Made by a program: the position numbers and the translations under genes | Shown here: in pieces, positions 1 to 7,934 of the stretch | Layout of the letters: every line of letters begins with the position of its first letter | How positions within the stretch are numbered: position 1 is the first letter of the stretch | Assembly (NCBI GenBank): GCA_002483285.1 | Contig: DLHP01000017.1 | Location: 1 to 41,617, forward strand | Source of the DNA: Flavobacterium sp. UBA7665 | GTDB taxonomy: Bacteria; Bacteroidota; Bacteroidia; Flavobacteriales; Flavobacteriaceae | Length of the DNA: 41,617 bases | Direction of reading: 5' to 3' | The notes under the pieces: generated by a model | What the model was told of the DNA's origin: nothing | The model's input: the letters and a program-made list of their open reading frames with translations, nothing else | The model's database searches: none

Positions 1-142
1 AAATTTGTGCAATCTGTGTTTTATTTTATTGGCAGACAATTCGCGCTATCCGCTCTATCTTTTTTTACTCCGTCAGTTCGGCCTTTGGCCTCGGGTCGTT
101 CCTCAAAAAAGGATGCCGCTTCTATCACGGCTGCAATCGCGT
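1..142 (-). repeat. Dispersed intergenic repeat, copy at window edge
   Basis: No gene is seen here. Read on the minus strand, downstream of the aminotransferase stop, the stretch has AGCGGCATCCTTTTTTGAGG, then an A-rich run with AAAGATAGAGCGGATAGC, then AATTGTCTGC and ACACAGATTGCACA. The same words in the same order occur twice on the plus strand between the TetR gene and paaE (about 14455-14545 and 14664-14775). It is therefore a copy of a dispersed repeat. The element is cut by the window edge, so its full length is not known. Confidence 0.75.
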
Positions 143-1213
143 TTACTTTACAGCTTCGCGTTCCGCCGCCACAATCCAACCAAATTTATCTTCAAGCTGT
201 TGCGTCTTCATGCCATCCAAAGTCGCTTTCACATCCTTTCCAACCGGAGCTTCCGAAGGGAAAGTAATCTTCATGTCCTTGTATCCTATTTCAGCAACCG
301 GCGCGATCGAAACCGCTGTTCCGGCACCAAAAGCTTCTTCGAGCGTTCCGTTTTTAGAAGCTTCTACAATTTCAGTCATCGAAATTGGCCTTTCGGTCAC
401 CTCAAAACCTTTGTCGCGCAACAAATCAATCACGCTCAATCGCGTGATTCCCGATAACACCGATCCATTAAGGTTTGGCGTGATAAATTTTCCTGCAATC
501 TTGAAGAAAATGTTCATGGTTCCCACTTCGCAAACGTATTCAAATTCGCGGGCGTCGAGCCACAACACCTGATCGTAACCTTTGGCTTTCGCCATTTCGG
601 TTGGGCGAATCGCCGCCGCGTAATTCCCGGCTGCTTTCGCCTCTCCGGTTCCGCCGTTGGCCGCACGGATGAATTTCGTTTCAGCCCAAAGCTTGATTGG
701 CTTGCTAAAGAATGGTCCGCTTGGTGAGGCGAAAATGATAAACTTGTATTTGGTCGCTGCGCGCATACCAATAAATGCTTCGTCGGCGTACATAAACGGG
801 CGCAGGTACAAGGCAGTTCCATCGGCAGTCGGGATCCAGTCTTTTTCAATCGCGACGAATCTTTTCAATCCTTCTACGAATAAATCTTCTGGAAATGCTG
901 GCATGCCCATGCGGTCGGCACTAAAATTCAAGCGTTTCGCATTCTCTTCGGGACGGAACAACAACGGCGTTTCGTCTTTGCCTAAAGTCGCTTTCAAGCC
1001 TTCAAAAATCGCCTGGCCGTAATGCAACGCCATCGCTGCAGGATGCGTGGCAATGGTTTGGAGCGGCTCGATCCTTGGGTTGTTCCATTGGCCGTTTTCG
1101 TAGTCGCAGATGAACATATGATCGGTAAAAACCGTTCCCATGACGCTGGTATTTAGGTCGATGTTTTTTTCTCTTCCGCTGTGGCTGATGGTTTCTTTGA
1201 TCTGTGGTAACAT
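143..1213 (-). CDS. ilvE: Branched-chain-type aminotransferase (class IV)
   Basis: PLP-dependent fold-type IV aminotransferase, 356 aa from the chosen start. It interconverts branched-chain (possibly also aromatic) amino acids and their 2-oxo acids, with glutamate/2-oxoglutarate as partner. The BCAT signature FEGLKA lies near residue 71, the PLP lysine is K193 in the GEAKAAGNYA motif, and EVGTMN follows about 40 residues later. An upstream in-frame ATG at 1246 would overlap the E2 gene, so ATG at 1213 is preferred; it leaves a 10-nt gap to the E2 stop and implies co-transcription. It is the last gene of the paa run. That position suggests it may feed 2-oxo acids, perhaps phenylpyruvate, to the complex containing the neighbouring E2. 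Family assignment is firm; substrate range and gene symbol are inferred. Confidence 0.9.
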   Translation of the reverse strand: MLPQIKETISHSGREKNIDLNTSVMGTVFTDHMFICDYENGQWNNPRIEPLQTIATHPAAMALHYGQAIFEGLKATLGKDETPLLFRPEENAKRLNFSADRMGMPAFPEDLFVEGLKRFVAIEKDWIPTADGTALYLRPFMYADEAFIGMRAATKYKFIIFASPSGPFFSKPIKLWAETKFIRAANGGTGEAKAAGNYAAAIRPTEMAKAKGYDQVLWLDAREFEYVCEVGTMNIFFKIAGKFITPNLNGSVLSGITRLSVIDLLRDKGFEVTERPISMTEIVEASKNGTLEEAFGAGTAVSIAPVAEIGYKDMKITFPSEAPVGKDVKATLDGMKTQQLEDKFGWIVAAEREAVK

Positions 1214-1223
1214 AAGCTGTAAT

Positions 1224-2531
1224 TTATAAGGTGGTTGTGTTGTCAAATTGTTCTAAGTAATCGCCCACTTTGCGCAGGAACGATCCGCCCAAAAAGCCGT
1301 CTACGACGCGGTGGTCAAACGACAGCGATAAATACATCATGCTCCTGATGGCAATCTCGTCGCCTTTTTCCGTAGTGATGACTTCGGGTCTCTTCTTGAT
1401 GATGCCGAGCGCCAGGATTGCGACTTCGGGTTGGTTGATGATGGGCGTTCCCATCAAACTACCAAACGTGCCGACATTCGAGATTGTGAATGTCGAACCC
1501 TGAACCTCATCGGGTTTTAATTTATTATTGCGCGAACTTTCGGCCAAATGATTGACAGTCGCGGCCAATTCGGCCAGGTTCTTTTCGTCGGCATTGCGCA
1601 CTACGGGAACGATTAGATTTCCGTTGGGAAGCGCTGTCGCCATTCCTACATTGATATCTTTGTGCACGATGATGTTTTTGCCGTCAACAGACACATTGAT
1701 CATCGGGAAATCGACAATCGCTTTGGCAACCGCATCCACAAAAATGGGTGTAAACGTGAGTTTTTCGTTGTGTTTCGCAGCAAAGGCGTCTTTATTTTTG
1801 TTTCTCCATTCGACCAAATTCGTAACATCCACTTCGATGTAAGAAGTCACGTGCGGCGAAGTCTGCTTGGAGTACACCATGTGGTCGGCGATCATTTTGC
1901 GCATGCGATCCATTTCGACGATGCGGTCTTTGCCTTCGGTGTATTGGATTAGCGGTTTTGGGTAAGTGGTTGTCGGTTGTCGGTTGTCGGTAGTCGGACG
2001 GCTCGCGAGCGGATATTTTCTGTTTTTCAGGTAATTGAAAACATCGCTTTTTTGGATGCGACCATCGGCGCCCGAACCGGGAATCGATTGTACTTCTTCT
2101 AGCGATAGATTTTCCTTTTGGGCGATGCTGATGATTAGCGGCGATAAAAATGCATCCGGGTTTACCTTGGCTTGTAATTTGGCTGCGGCTGGTTCGGTTC
2201 TTTGGGTTTCCGAAACTTGCGATGTTGCCTTTTGTCCGGTACTTTTTTCTCCTTCTGTCTTTCCAATCGTGATTTTCTTACGGGCTGGTTTTCCGTCGGT
2301 TTCAATCATTGCCAAGACCTCGCCCACTTTTACCACATCGTCTTTTGAGAATCGGATTTCGGTTATCACGCCCGACACCGGCGACGGCACATCGTTATCG
2401 ACTTTATCTGTCGCGACTTCCACGATCGTTTCATCGGCTACGACCGTATCGCCGACTTTTTTGAGCCAGTTGATGATGGTTGCTTCGGTAATGCTTTCGC
2501 CCATTTTGGGCATTTTAAATTCTGTTATCAT
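1224..2531 (-). CDS. Dihydrolipoamide acyltransferase (E2) of a 2-oxo acid dehydrogenase complex
   Basis: 435-aa E2 core enzyme that transfers acyl groups from E1-bound lipoate to CoA. Domains in order: lipoyl domain at residues 1-77 with the lipoylated lysine K43 in TDKVDND; an E3/E1-binding peripheral domain at about 128-168; a Pro/Thr-rich linker at 171-195; and the catalytic domain to the C-terminus with the SFDHRVVDG motif (H407, D411). ATG at 2531 starts the canonical MITEFKMPKMGE; the longer reading frame runs back through an octamer repeat and is unlikely to be translated. It sits between paaY and the aminotransferase, and no E1 or E3 gene is in the window. Likely substrates are branched-chain 2-oxo acids, but the paa context makes an arylpyruvate substrate worth considering. 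The linker carries a heptamer repeat. Confidence 0.9.
   Translation of the reverse strand: MITEFKMPKMGESITEATIINWLKKVGDTVVADETIVEVATDKVDNDVPSPVSGVITEIRFSKDDVVKVGEVLAMIETDGKPARKKITIGKTEGEKSTGQKATSQVSETQRTEPAAAKLQAKVNPDAFLSPLIISIAQKENLSLEEVQSIPGSGADGRIQKSDVFNYLKNRKYPLASRPTTDNRQPTTTYPKPLIQYTEGKDRIVEMDRMRKMIADHMVYSKQTSPHVTSYIEVDVTNLVEWRNKNKDAFAAKHNEKLTFTPIFVDAVAKAIVDFPMINVSVDGKNIIVHKDINVGMATALPNGNLIVPVVRNADEKNLAELAATVNHLAESSRNNKLKPDEVQGSTFTISNVGTFGSLMGTPIINQPEVAILALGIIKKRPEVITTEKGDEIAIRSMMYLSLSFDHRVVDGFLGGSFLRKVGDYLEQFDNTTTL
1968..1995. repeat. Four tandem heptamers (GGTTGTC) inside the E2 linker
   Basis: Four adjacent 7-bp units read GGTTGTC three times and then GGTAGTC. They fall inside the coding sequence of the E2 interdomain linker (protein segment RPTTDNRQPTTTYP on the minus strand). 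The period resembles that of the intergenic heptamer arrays in this window. Confidence 0.8.
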
Positions 2532-2532
2532 A

Positions 2533-2564
2533 GTGCCTGAGTGCCTGAGTACCTGAGTGCCTGA
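2533..2564. repeat. Four tandem octamers (GTGCCTGA) abutting the E2 start codon
   Basis: Units GTGCCTGA, GTGCCTGA, GTACCTGA, GTGCCTGA lie directly upstream of the E2 start (ATG at 2531, minus strand), with one base between the array and the ATG. The sense strand reads TCAGGCAC repeats. There is no room for an ordinary ribosome binding site other than the array itself. Confidence 0.85.
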
Positions 2565-2585
2565 GCCTTTGGTCAATCAATGCGT

Positions 2586-3182
2586 TTATTTTTTTCTGAA
2601 TTCTTCTAATGTTTTGTAAAACGCTTCTTGTGTTGGGCGATTCGCAGGAATTTCCCTGAGTGGTTCTACTGCTTTGAGTGTCTCGTATAATTCTGCGGGT
2701 AACTTTTGGTACAACTCGGTGCCTTTGGTTTTCCAGGCGATCATTTCGTCGGAAACCGTTTTGATAATAACCGCAGGATTGCCTACCACCATTCTTCTCG
2801 CGGGAATGTGCGTTTCGGCTTTGACAAACGCCAGCGCGCCTACGATGCATTCATCGCCAATTTCGCAATCGTCCATAATCACCGCGTTCATACCAACCAA
2901 GCAATTGCGCCCGATGTTGGCACCGTGGATAATCGCGCCGTGCCCAATATGTGCGCCCGCTTTCAATGTGATGCTTTTTCCGGGAAACATATGTATCGTG
3001 CAATTTTCCTGGATGTTGCAACCGTCTTCGATCACAATCTCGCCCCAATCACCGCGAATCGCCGCGCCCGGCCCCACATAAACGTCCTTGCCGATAATGA
3101 CATTGCCGGTAACTGCTGCTTGCGGATGGATGAAGCTGCTTTCGTGGATGACGGGAATGAAACCTTTGAATTCGTATACCAT
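2586..3182 (-). CDS. paaY: PaaY-type hexapeptide-repeat thioesterase
   Basis: 198-aa left-handed beta-helix protein of the gamma-carbonic anhydrase-like family, close to the usual PaaY length. Hexapeptide repeats (TGNVIIGKDVYVGPGA, GRNCLVGMNAVI and others) run through residues 20-125. Family metal-site residues are visible: R43 and D45 (RGD), Q58, H64, H81 and H86. Known PaaY proteins hydrolyse the dead-end CoA thioester formed when the ring-opened intermediate cyclises, protecting the pathway. ATG at 3182 begins MVYEFKGFIP; the longer frame would translate through an octamer repeat and is rejected. It lies between the paaF-like gene and the E2 gene in the same orientation. A plain gamma-carbonic anhydrase is the alternative, but context favours PaaY. 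Confidence 0.88.
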   Translation of the reverse strand: MVYEFKGFIPVIHESSFIHPQAAVTGNVIIGKDVYVGPGAAIRGDWGEIVIEDGCNIQENCTIHMFPGKSITLKAGAHIGHGAIIHGANIGRNCLVGMNAVIMDDCEIGDECIVGALAFVKAETHIPARRMVVGNPAVIIKTVSDEMIAWKTKGTELYQKLPAELYETLKAVEPLREIPANRPTQEAFYKTLEEFRKK

Positions 3183-3187
3183 TTTTT

Positions 3188-3219
3188 GAGTGCATGAGTG
3201 CCTGAGTTTCTGAGTGCCT
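3188..3219. repeat. Four tandem octamers (GAGTGCCT) upstream of paaY
   Basis: Units GAGTGCAT, GAGTGCCT, GAGTTTCT, GAGTGCCT lie 5 nt upstream of the paaY ATG. The unit is a rotation of the octamer found just before the E2 start, so the two arrays belong to one repeat type placed at the same spot relative to two adjacent genes. Confidence 0.85.
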
Positions 3220-3246
3220 GAGCTGCCCATCATTCAGACTAATTTC

Positions 3247-3999
3247 TTATTTAAATTTTTCGAGTGTCGTTTTTGTAAAATCAGACAATACCAATCTTCC
3301 TGAAATCGCGGCGCGTTCTGCGAGTAATTCGTTCCAATCGTCGGTGCCTTTCCAGAATATTTTTTTCATTTCGGTCATGGCTTCGGGATTGTAGGTGCAC
3401 AGGTGTTGGGCGAAAGCTTCAACGGCGGCGTCTAATTCTTCAATCGATTCGTAGACGTTGGCAAACAAACCCTTACTTCTTGCCCATTCGGCTTCATAAA
3501 AATTATTGGCGTCAATGGCGATCTGCGACATGGCCGAAACACCCATTTTGCGTTCAATCGCAGGTGAAACCACAAACGGTCCGATGCCCACATTGAGTTC
3601 ACTTAACTTAATCGCGGCAAATTTTGTCGCCATGCAATAATCGGTTGACGCAGCGATTCCGACACCACCGCCGACGGTTTTGCCTTGTATTCTTCCGATG
3701 ATGAATTTCGGACATTGGCGCATCGCGTTGATCACATTGGCGAAGCCTGAGAAAAATACCTTTCCGGTGGCTGCGTCATTGATGGTAATGAGTTCCTTGA
3801 AACTGGCTCCGGCGCAAAAGGTTCTATCGCCGCCACTTTTTAAAATGATGACTTTGACTTCGGGATTGTTTCCGGCGTCTATGATGGTTTGCGCGAGTTG
3901 TGCGAGGATGGTTCCCGGAAGCGAATTCTGCTCGGGATGGAAAAACTCGATCGTGGCGATGTTATTTTGTATGTCTTGTTTTACGTATGCTTCGGTCAT
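3247..3999 (-). CDS. paaF: Enoyl-CoA hydratase/isomerase, probable PaaF
   Basis: 250-aa crotonase-fold protein. The oxyanion-hole stretch FCAGASFKEL (61-70) and GGGVGIAAS (111-119) are present. One catalytic glutamate aligns at E134 in the SELNVGIGP stretch, but the second glutamate of classical crotonases (GGGCE) is a glycine at 114. That pattern is closer to the methylglutaconyl-CoA hydratase (AUH/LiuC) branch than to E. coli PaaF. In the pathway a 2,3-dehydroadipyl-CoA hydratase is needed and no other candidate lies in the cluster, so PaaF is the inferred role. It sits 88 nt after paaZ and 64 nt before paaY. Confident for the fold, moderate for the substrate. Confidence 0.75.
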   Translation of the reverse strand: MTEAYVKQDIQNNIATIEFFHPEQNSLPGTILAQLAQTIIDAGNNPEVKVIILKSGGDRTFCAGASFKELITINDAATGKVFFSGFANVINAMRQCPKFIIGRIQGKTVGGGVGIAASTDYCMATKFAAIKLSELNVGIGPFVVSPAIERKMGVSAMSQIAIDANNFYEAEWARSKGLFANVYESIEELDAAVEAFAQHLCTYNPEAMTEMKKIFWKGTDDWNELLAERAAISGRLVLSDFTKTTLEKFK

Positions 4000-4028
4000 T
4001 GTAAATGTTTCTTATGTGTTGAAAGCCC

Positions 4029-4092
4029 TAGCCCTGATTGTAGCAAGTATCCTCGTAGAGATACTGCGAAAAGCAGGTTCCCGGCTCCTAAT
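4029..4092 (+). repeat. Short dispersed intergenic element after paaZ
   Basis: The spacer between paaZ and the paaF-like gene holds TAGCCCTGATTG, then an inner inverted pair (AGTATCTC with its complement on either side of CGTAGA), then GCGAAAAGCAGG and CGGCTCCTAA. The same frame of words (TAGCCCCGATTA ... AAAGCGGGATTAGCTCCTAA) occurs at 11012-11142. It ends over the paaZ stop codon. It belongs to a flavobacterial intergenic repeat type whose role is not known to me. Confidence 0.6.
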
Positions 4093-6586
4093 CTAAAATT
4101 CCAAATTGCTTAAAATGGTGGTTGAAATGTTTGGTGCTCAATAAATCCCACTCGAATTTGTCCATCATGCCGAACACCGCATTTTTGGTGCGTGCTTCGG
4201 GATTTTCCTTGAAATAGGCTTCGTATGCTTCGAATGCTTCGATGAGTTTTTGTTTGGCGGTTTGTAAATCGGCGTGGATTAGATCTTCATTGCCGTCCTT
4301 TTTCATCAACGGGTGTTTGTGTTCTTTTGGGAATGGATTGTGGTTGAACACCGTTTCTCGGTATTTATCGAGATGCTCCGCGGGCGTAAAGATGTCGAAA
4401 TCCTGAATTTCACCCGACGCAATGCGGTATTGCTGCTCCATGTGTTCCACCATATGCTGCGGCGTCATGGTTCCCCAATTGGCTTTGTGGTTGATGGTTA
4501 ATTTGGTCAAATACTCGTCGATGTTGCCACGATTGATTTCGGTGAACGGTGATTTCTTCTGAACCATCGTGAGGATGGTAGCCACAGCCGTCAACTCGTC
4601 ATTCTGGTCAAAAACTTCGACAAACCATTTCACGATGCCCGATGGCAACTGTTCTCCGGCGTGGTCGCGTTCGATTTTTTGTTTGCACGTCAAGCGGACA
4701 TACATCGTGTCGTTGTGGTAAATCGGGCGCAGGAATCGACATTCTTCGAGGCCATAATTCGCGGCGACCGGACCTTTATTCGGCCAAACGAACAAACCTG
4801 CAGCAGCAGCCAATATGAAATAACCGTGTGCCGTGCGTTTTTCGAAAATGCTGCCTTTGAGCGACGTAATGTCGGTATGTGCATAGAAATGGTCCCAGGT
4901 TAAATTCGCGAAGTTGATGATGTCAGTATCGGTCACCGTGCGTTTGTGCGTTTTTAGTGACATCCCAGGTTCGATATCGTCCCAGTAGTATTTAAACGGA
5001 TGTTCGGCCGCTTCGTTATAAGCCGAATTGGCTTGGTAAATTCCGGTGATTTCTGTTAAAGTCGTCGGTGAACCCTGAATCGCGCAACGTTGCATATAAT
5101 GTTTGATGCCGCGTACGCCGCCCATTTCCTCACCACCACCGGCGCGACCTGGGCCGCCGTGTACCAATTGCGGCAATGGCGAACCGTGACCGGTGCTTTG
5201 TTTGGCATTTTCACGGTTCAAAACCAGGATTCGTCCGTGGTGCGAAGCCGCATTGATCACGTAATCTTTGGCGATTTTATCGGAGTTGGTAACGATCGAG
5301 GAAACGAGTGAACCCTTGCCCATTTTGGCGAGGTCTACCGCTTCTTCGATGTTTTTATAAGGCATGATCGTCGCAATCGGGCCGAAAGCTTCGGTTTCAT
5401 GCACGAGTGTATTTTTAAATGGCTGGTCTTCGCGCAACAACATCGGGCTGATGAACGCGCCTTTCGAGGCATCGGCACCGACCGCAGTGATTGTATCGTA
5501 ATCACCGTAAACAATCGCGGCGGTTTTGGCAATTTCGCGGGTACGCATCTTGACTTCTTCGACCTGGTCGTTGCTCACGAGCGAACCCATACGCACTTCT
5601 TTTAACCTTGGATCGCCGATGGTCACTTTATCCAATGCTTTTCCGAGTGCAATCTGTACGTCTTCTACTAATTTTTCGGGAACGATGATTCTCCTTATCG
5701 CCGTACACTTTTGCCCACATTTGACGGTCATTTCAGAACGCACGGCATTGACAAACAAATCGAATTCGGGCGTTCCCGGAACGGCATCTTCGCCTAATAT
5801 AGAACAGTTCAAGGAATCGGCTTCCATATTGAACGGTACCGACTCGCTGATGACTCTCGGGTGCGATTTTAATTTTCTTCCGGTATCGGCCGAACCCGTA
5901 AACGTCACGACATCCTGCGATTCGACGAAATTGAGCATTTCATTGGCCGATCCGCAAATGAGTTGCAGCGCGCCTTCGGGTAAAATACCAGACGTAATGA
6001 TTTCTTTGACAACCGCTTCGGTCAAATATGAAGTGGAGGTTGCGGGCTTCACCACCGCTGGCATTCCCGCCATCCAGTTGACTGCACATTTTTCAAGCAT
6101 GCCCCAAATCGGGAAATTGAACGCATTGATGTGTACGGCAACTCCGGGTTTGGGAACCAATATGTGGTGCGCCATGAACCTTCCGCCGCGCGACAAATCG
6201 ATCGGATCGCCTTCTACGTCGTAGGGTTGGTTTGGGAATAATTTTCTTAGCGACGCATTGGCAAACAAATTCCCGAAACCGCCTTCGATATCAATCCACG
6301 AATCGATGCGCGTAGCACCAGTACGGTAACTGAGTTCGTAGAATTGTTCTTTGCGTTTGGTAAGATACAGCGCGAGTTTCTTGATCATGTTGCCGCGCTC
6401 CTGGAACGTCATCTTGCGCAGTTTCTCGCCGCCTTTGGTACGCCCGTAATGCAGGATTTGCTCAAAATCCAATCCTTCGGTCGAGGCGTGCGTGATGATG
6501 TCGCCCGTGACGGAGTCGAATAACGGAACGCCTGTGCCTGTGCCTTCGGTCCAATGGCCGTTGACATAATTTTGTAGTTTGCTCAT
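4088..6586 (-). CDS. paaZ: PaaZ oxepin-CoA hydrolase / semialdehyde dehydrogenase with C-terminal DinB-like domain
   Basis: 832-aa bifunctional ring-opening enzyme, about 150 aa longer than E. coli PaaZ (681 aa). The aldehyde dehydrogenase domain (1 to about 505) has catalytic E255 and C294 (KCGQKCTA) and the FTGSADTG cofactor turn at 229-236. The MaoC-type R-hydratase domain (about 525-678) has the DHFYAH dyad, D565 and H570. Together they hydrolyse oxepin-CoA and oxidise the semialdehyde to 3-oxo-5,6-dehydrosuberyl-CoA. Residues 685-832 are an extra domain with H711, H715 and a terminal HFNHHFKQFG block, resembling DinB/DUF1569 metal-binding four-helix proteins. The extension is in frame with no sign of a frameshift. 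Core function is firm; the role of the extra domain is unknown. Confidence 0.95.
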   Translation of the reverse strand: MSKLQNYVNGHWTEGTGTGVPLFDSVTGDIITHASTEGLDFEQILHYGRTKGGEKLRKMTFQERGNMIKKLALYLTKRKEQFYELSYRTGATRIDSWIDIEGGFGNLFANASLRKLFPNQPYDVEGDPIDLSRGGRFMAHHILVPKPGVAVHINAFNFPIWGMLEKCAVNWMAGMPAVVKPATSTSYLTEAVVKEIITSGILPEGALQLICGSANEMLNFVESQDVVTFTGSADTGRKLKSHPRVISESVPFNMEADSLNCSILGEDAVPGTPEFDLFVNAVRSEMTVKCGQKCTAIRRIIVPEKLVEDVQIALGKALDKVTIGDPRLKEVRMGSLVSNDQVEEVKMRTREIAKTAAIVYGDYDTITAVGADASKGAFISPMLLREDQPFKNTLVHETEAFGPIATIMPYKNIEEAVDLAKMGKGSLVSSIVTNSDKIAKDYVINAASHHGRILVLNRENAKQSTGHGSPLPQLVHGGPGRAGGGEEMGGVRGIKHYMQRCAIQGSPTTLTEITGIYQANSAYNEAAEHPFKYYWDDIEPGMSLKTHKRTVTDTDIINFANLTWDHFYAHTDITSLKGSIFEKRTAHGYFILAAAAGLFVWPNKGPVAANYGLEECRFLRPIYHNDTMYVRLTCKQKIERDHAGEQLPSGIVKWFVEVFDQNDELTAVATILTMVQKKSPFTEINRGNIDEYLTKLTINHKANWGTMTPQHMVEHMEQQYRIASGEIQDFDIFTPAEHLDKYRETVFNHNPFPKEHKHPLMKKDGNEDLIHADLQTAKQKLIEAFEAYEAYFKENPEARTKNAVFGMMDKFEWDLLSTKHFNHHFKQFGILD

Positions 6587-6689
6587 ACCTTTTATTTTAC
6601 CGCGAAGTGGCGAAGTGAACCGCCGATTTCGCTCGGTTTTATTATGTTGGCGCTGCAGTTTCCCTAGAACTGCGCACCGTTTTTATCTT

Positions 6690-7892
6690 TCAAACGCGCT
6701 CGATGATCATCGCGTAGCCTTGGCCAACGCCAATACACATCGTGACCAACGCATATTGTTTTCCGGTCAATTGCAACTCAAGCGCCGCCGAATAGGCGAT
6801 CCTGGCTCCGGTAACGCCCAGCGGATGGCCAATAGCAATCGCGCCGCCGTTTGGATTAATCCTCGCATCATCATCTTTCAATCCGAGCGCACGAATGCAC
6901 GCGATACTCTGCGCCGCGAACGCCTCGTTGAGTTCAATGATGTCGATCTGGTCTAAAGTCAGGTTGGCTTTGGCGAGCGCTTTTTTGGTCGCTTCGACCG
7001 GACCGATACCCATGACCCTGGGTTCTACACCAACGACTGCCGAACTTACAATTCGCGCCAACGGTTTCAATCCGTATTTTTCTACGGCTGAGGATGAAGC
7101 GACAATTACTGCTGCTGCACCATCGTTGAGACCTGATGCATTTCCTGCGGTAACTGTTCCTTCTTTTCTGAATGCACCACGCAGTTTCCCCAAACCTTCA
7201 AGGTTTGTTGACGGCTTAATGAATTCATCTTTAGAAAAAACCAGCGGATCGCCTTTGCGCTGCGGAATTTCGACGGCAACTATTTCCTTTGCCAATCGGC
7301 CGGATTCGGTAGCTTTTGCCGCTTTCATTTGGCTATGCATCGCAAATTTATCCTGGTCATCGCGCGAGATTTGGTATTGGTCGACGAGATTCTCGGCGGT
7401 TTCGCCCATCGCATCCACTCCGTACATCGCCGCCATTTTCGGGTTGACAAAACGCCAGCCGAAACTCGAATCGTACATTTTAGAGTCGGTTCCGTAAGCC
7501 GATGATGGTTTGGAAACAACCAGTGGCCCTCGCGTCATATTCTCGACACCGCCTGCAATGAATACTTCGCCATCTCCGGCTTTAATCGCGCGATTGGCAT
7601 GGATGACTGCCGACAAGCCTGAACTGCACAAACGGTTGACGGTTTCACCCGGAACAGTTTGTGGTAAACCCGCGAGCAACAACGACATGCGCGCCACATT
7701 GCGATTGTCTTCTCCGGCTTGGTTCGCGCAGCCCATGATGACGTCGTCGTAGGCGTCTTGCGGAATCTCGGGATGCCTTTCTGCAATGGTTTTGATCACC
7801 AAAGCGCCGAGATCGTCGGCACGAACGGCGGCTAAAGTTCCTTGGTAATTCCCGATTGGCGTGCGGACGCCGTCTATGATGTATGCTTCCAT
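6690..7892 (-). CDS. paaJ: 3-oxoadipyl-CoA/3-oxo-5,6-dehydrosuberyl-CoA thiolase
   Basis: 400-aa thiolase. The acylated cysteine is C89 (NRLCSSG), and the second half carries NGGAIAIGHPLG with H356 and CIGVGQG with C386, the full catalytic triad. In the phenylacetate pathway PaaJ cleaves both the ring-opened C8 intermediate and 3-oxoadipyl-CoA, yielding acetyl-CoA and finally succinyl-CoA. It lies between paaI (42-nt gap) and paaZ (103-nt gap). Sequence alone cannot separate it from PcaF of the beta-ketoadipate pathway, which performs the second reaction; the operon decides for PaaJ. Confidence 0.93.
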   Translation of the reverse strand: MEAYIIDGVRTPIGNYQGTLAAVRADDLGALVIKTIAERHPEIPQDAYDDVIMGCANQAGEDNRNVARMSLLLAGLPQTVPGETVNRLCSSGLSAVIHANRAIKAGDGEVFIAGGVENMTRGPLVVSKPSSAYGTDSKMYDSSFGWRFVNPKMAAMYGVDAMGETAENLVDQYQISRDDQDKFAMHSQMKAAKATESGRLAKEIVAVEIPQRKGDPLVFSKDEFIKPSTNLEGLGKLRGAFRKEGTVTAGNASGLNDGAAAVIVASSSAVEKYGLKPLARIVSSAVVGVEPRVMGIGPVEATKKALAKANLTLDQIDIIELNEAFAAQSIACIRALGLKDDDARINPNGGAIAIGHPLGVTGARIAYSAALELQLTGKQYALVTMCIGVGQGYAMIIERV

Positions 7893-7934
7893 TTCTATTT
7901 CTTAATTCAAAGTTCGTTGATCAACGTTCAACAT

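Noticed and set aside
5..457. Plus-strand reading frame at the window start
   Set aside because: It is antisense to the aminotransferase and to a dispersed repeat, has no recognisable domain, and is low-complexity in the repeat part.
2532..2576. Upstream start for the E2 gene
   Set aside because: The extra 15 residues come from the octamer array, and the lipoyl domain starts normally at MITEFKMPKM. The paaY frame has the same problem.
4088..4534. PaaZ extension as a frameshift or read-through artefact
   Set aside because: The frame is open and continuous, the codon use looks like the rest of the gene, and the segment has its own coherent domain pattern.
6653..6671. Terminator between paaJ and paaZ (GCAGTT...AACTGC)
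   Set aside because: The stem is short and no T-run follows on the minus strand. The genes belong to one pathway and are likely read through.
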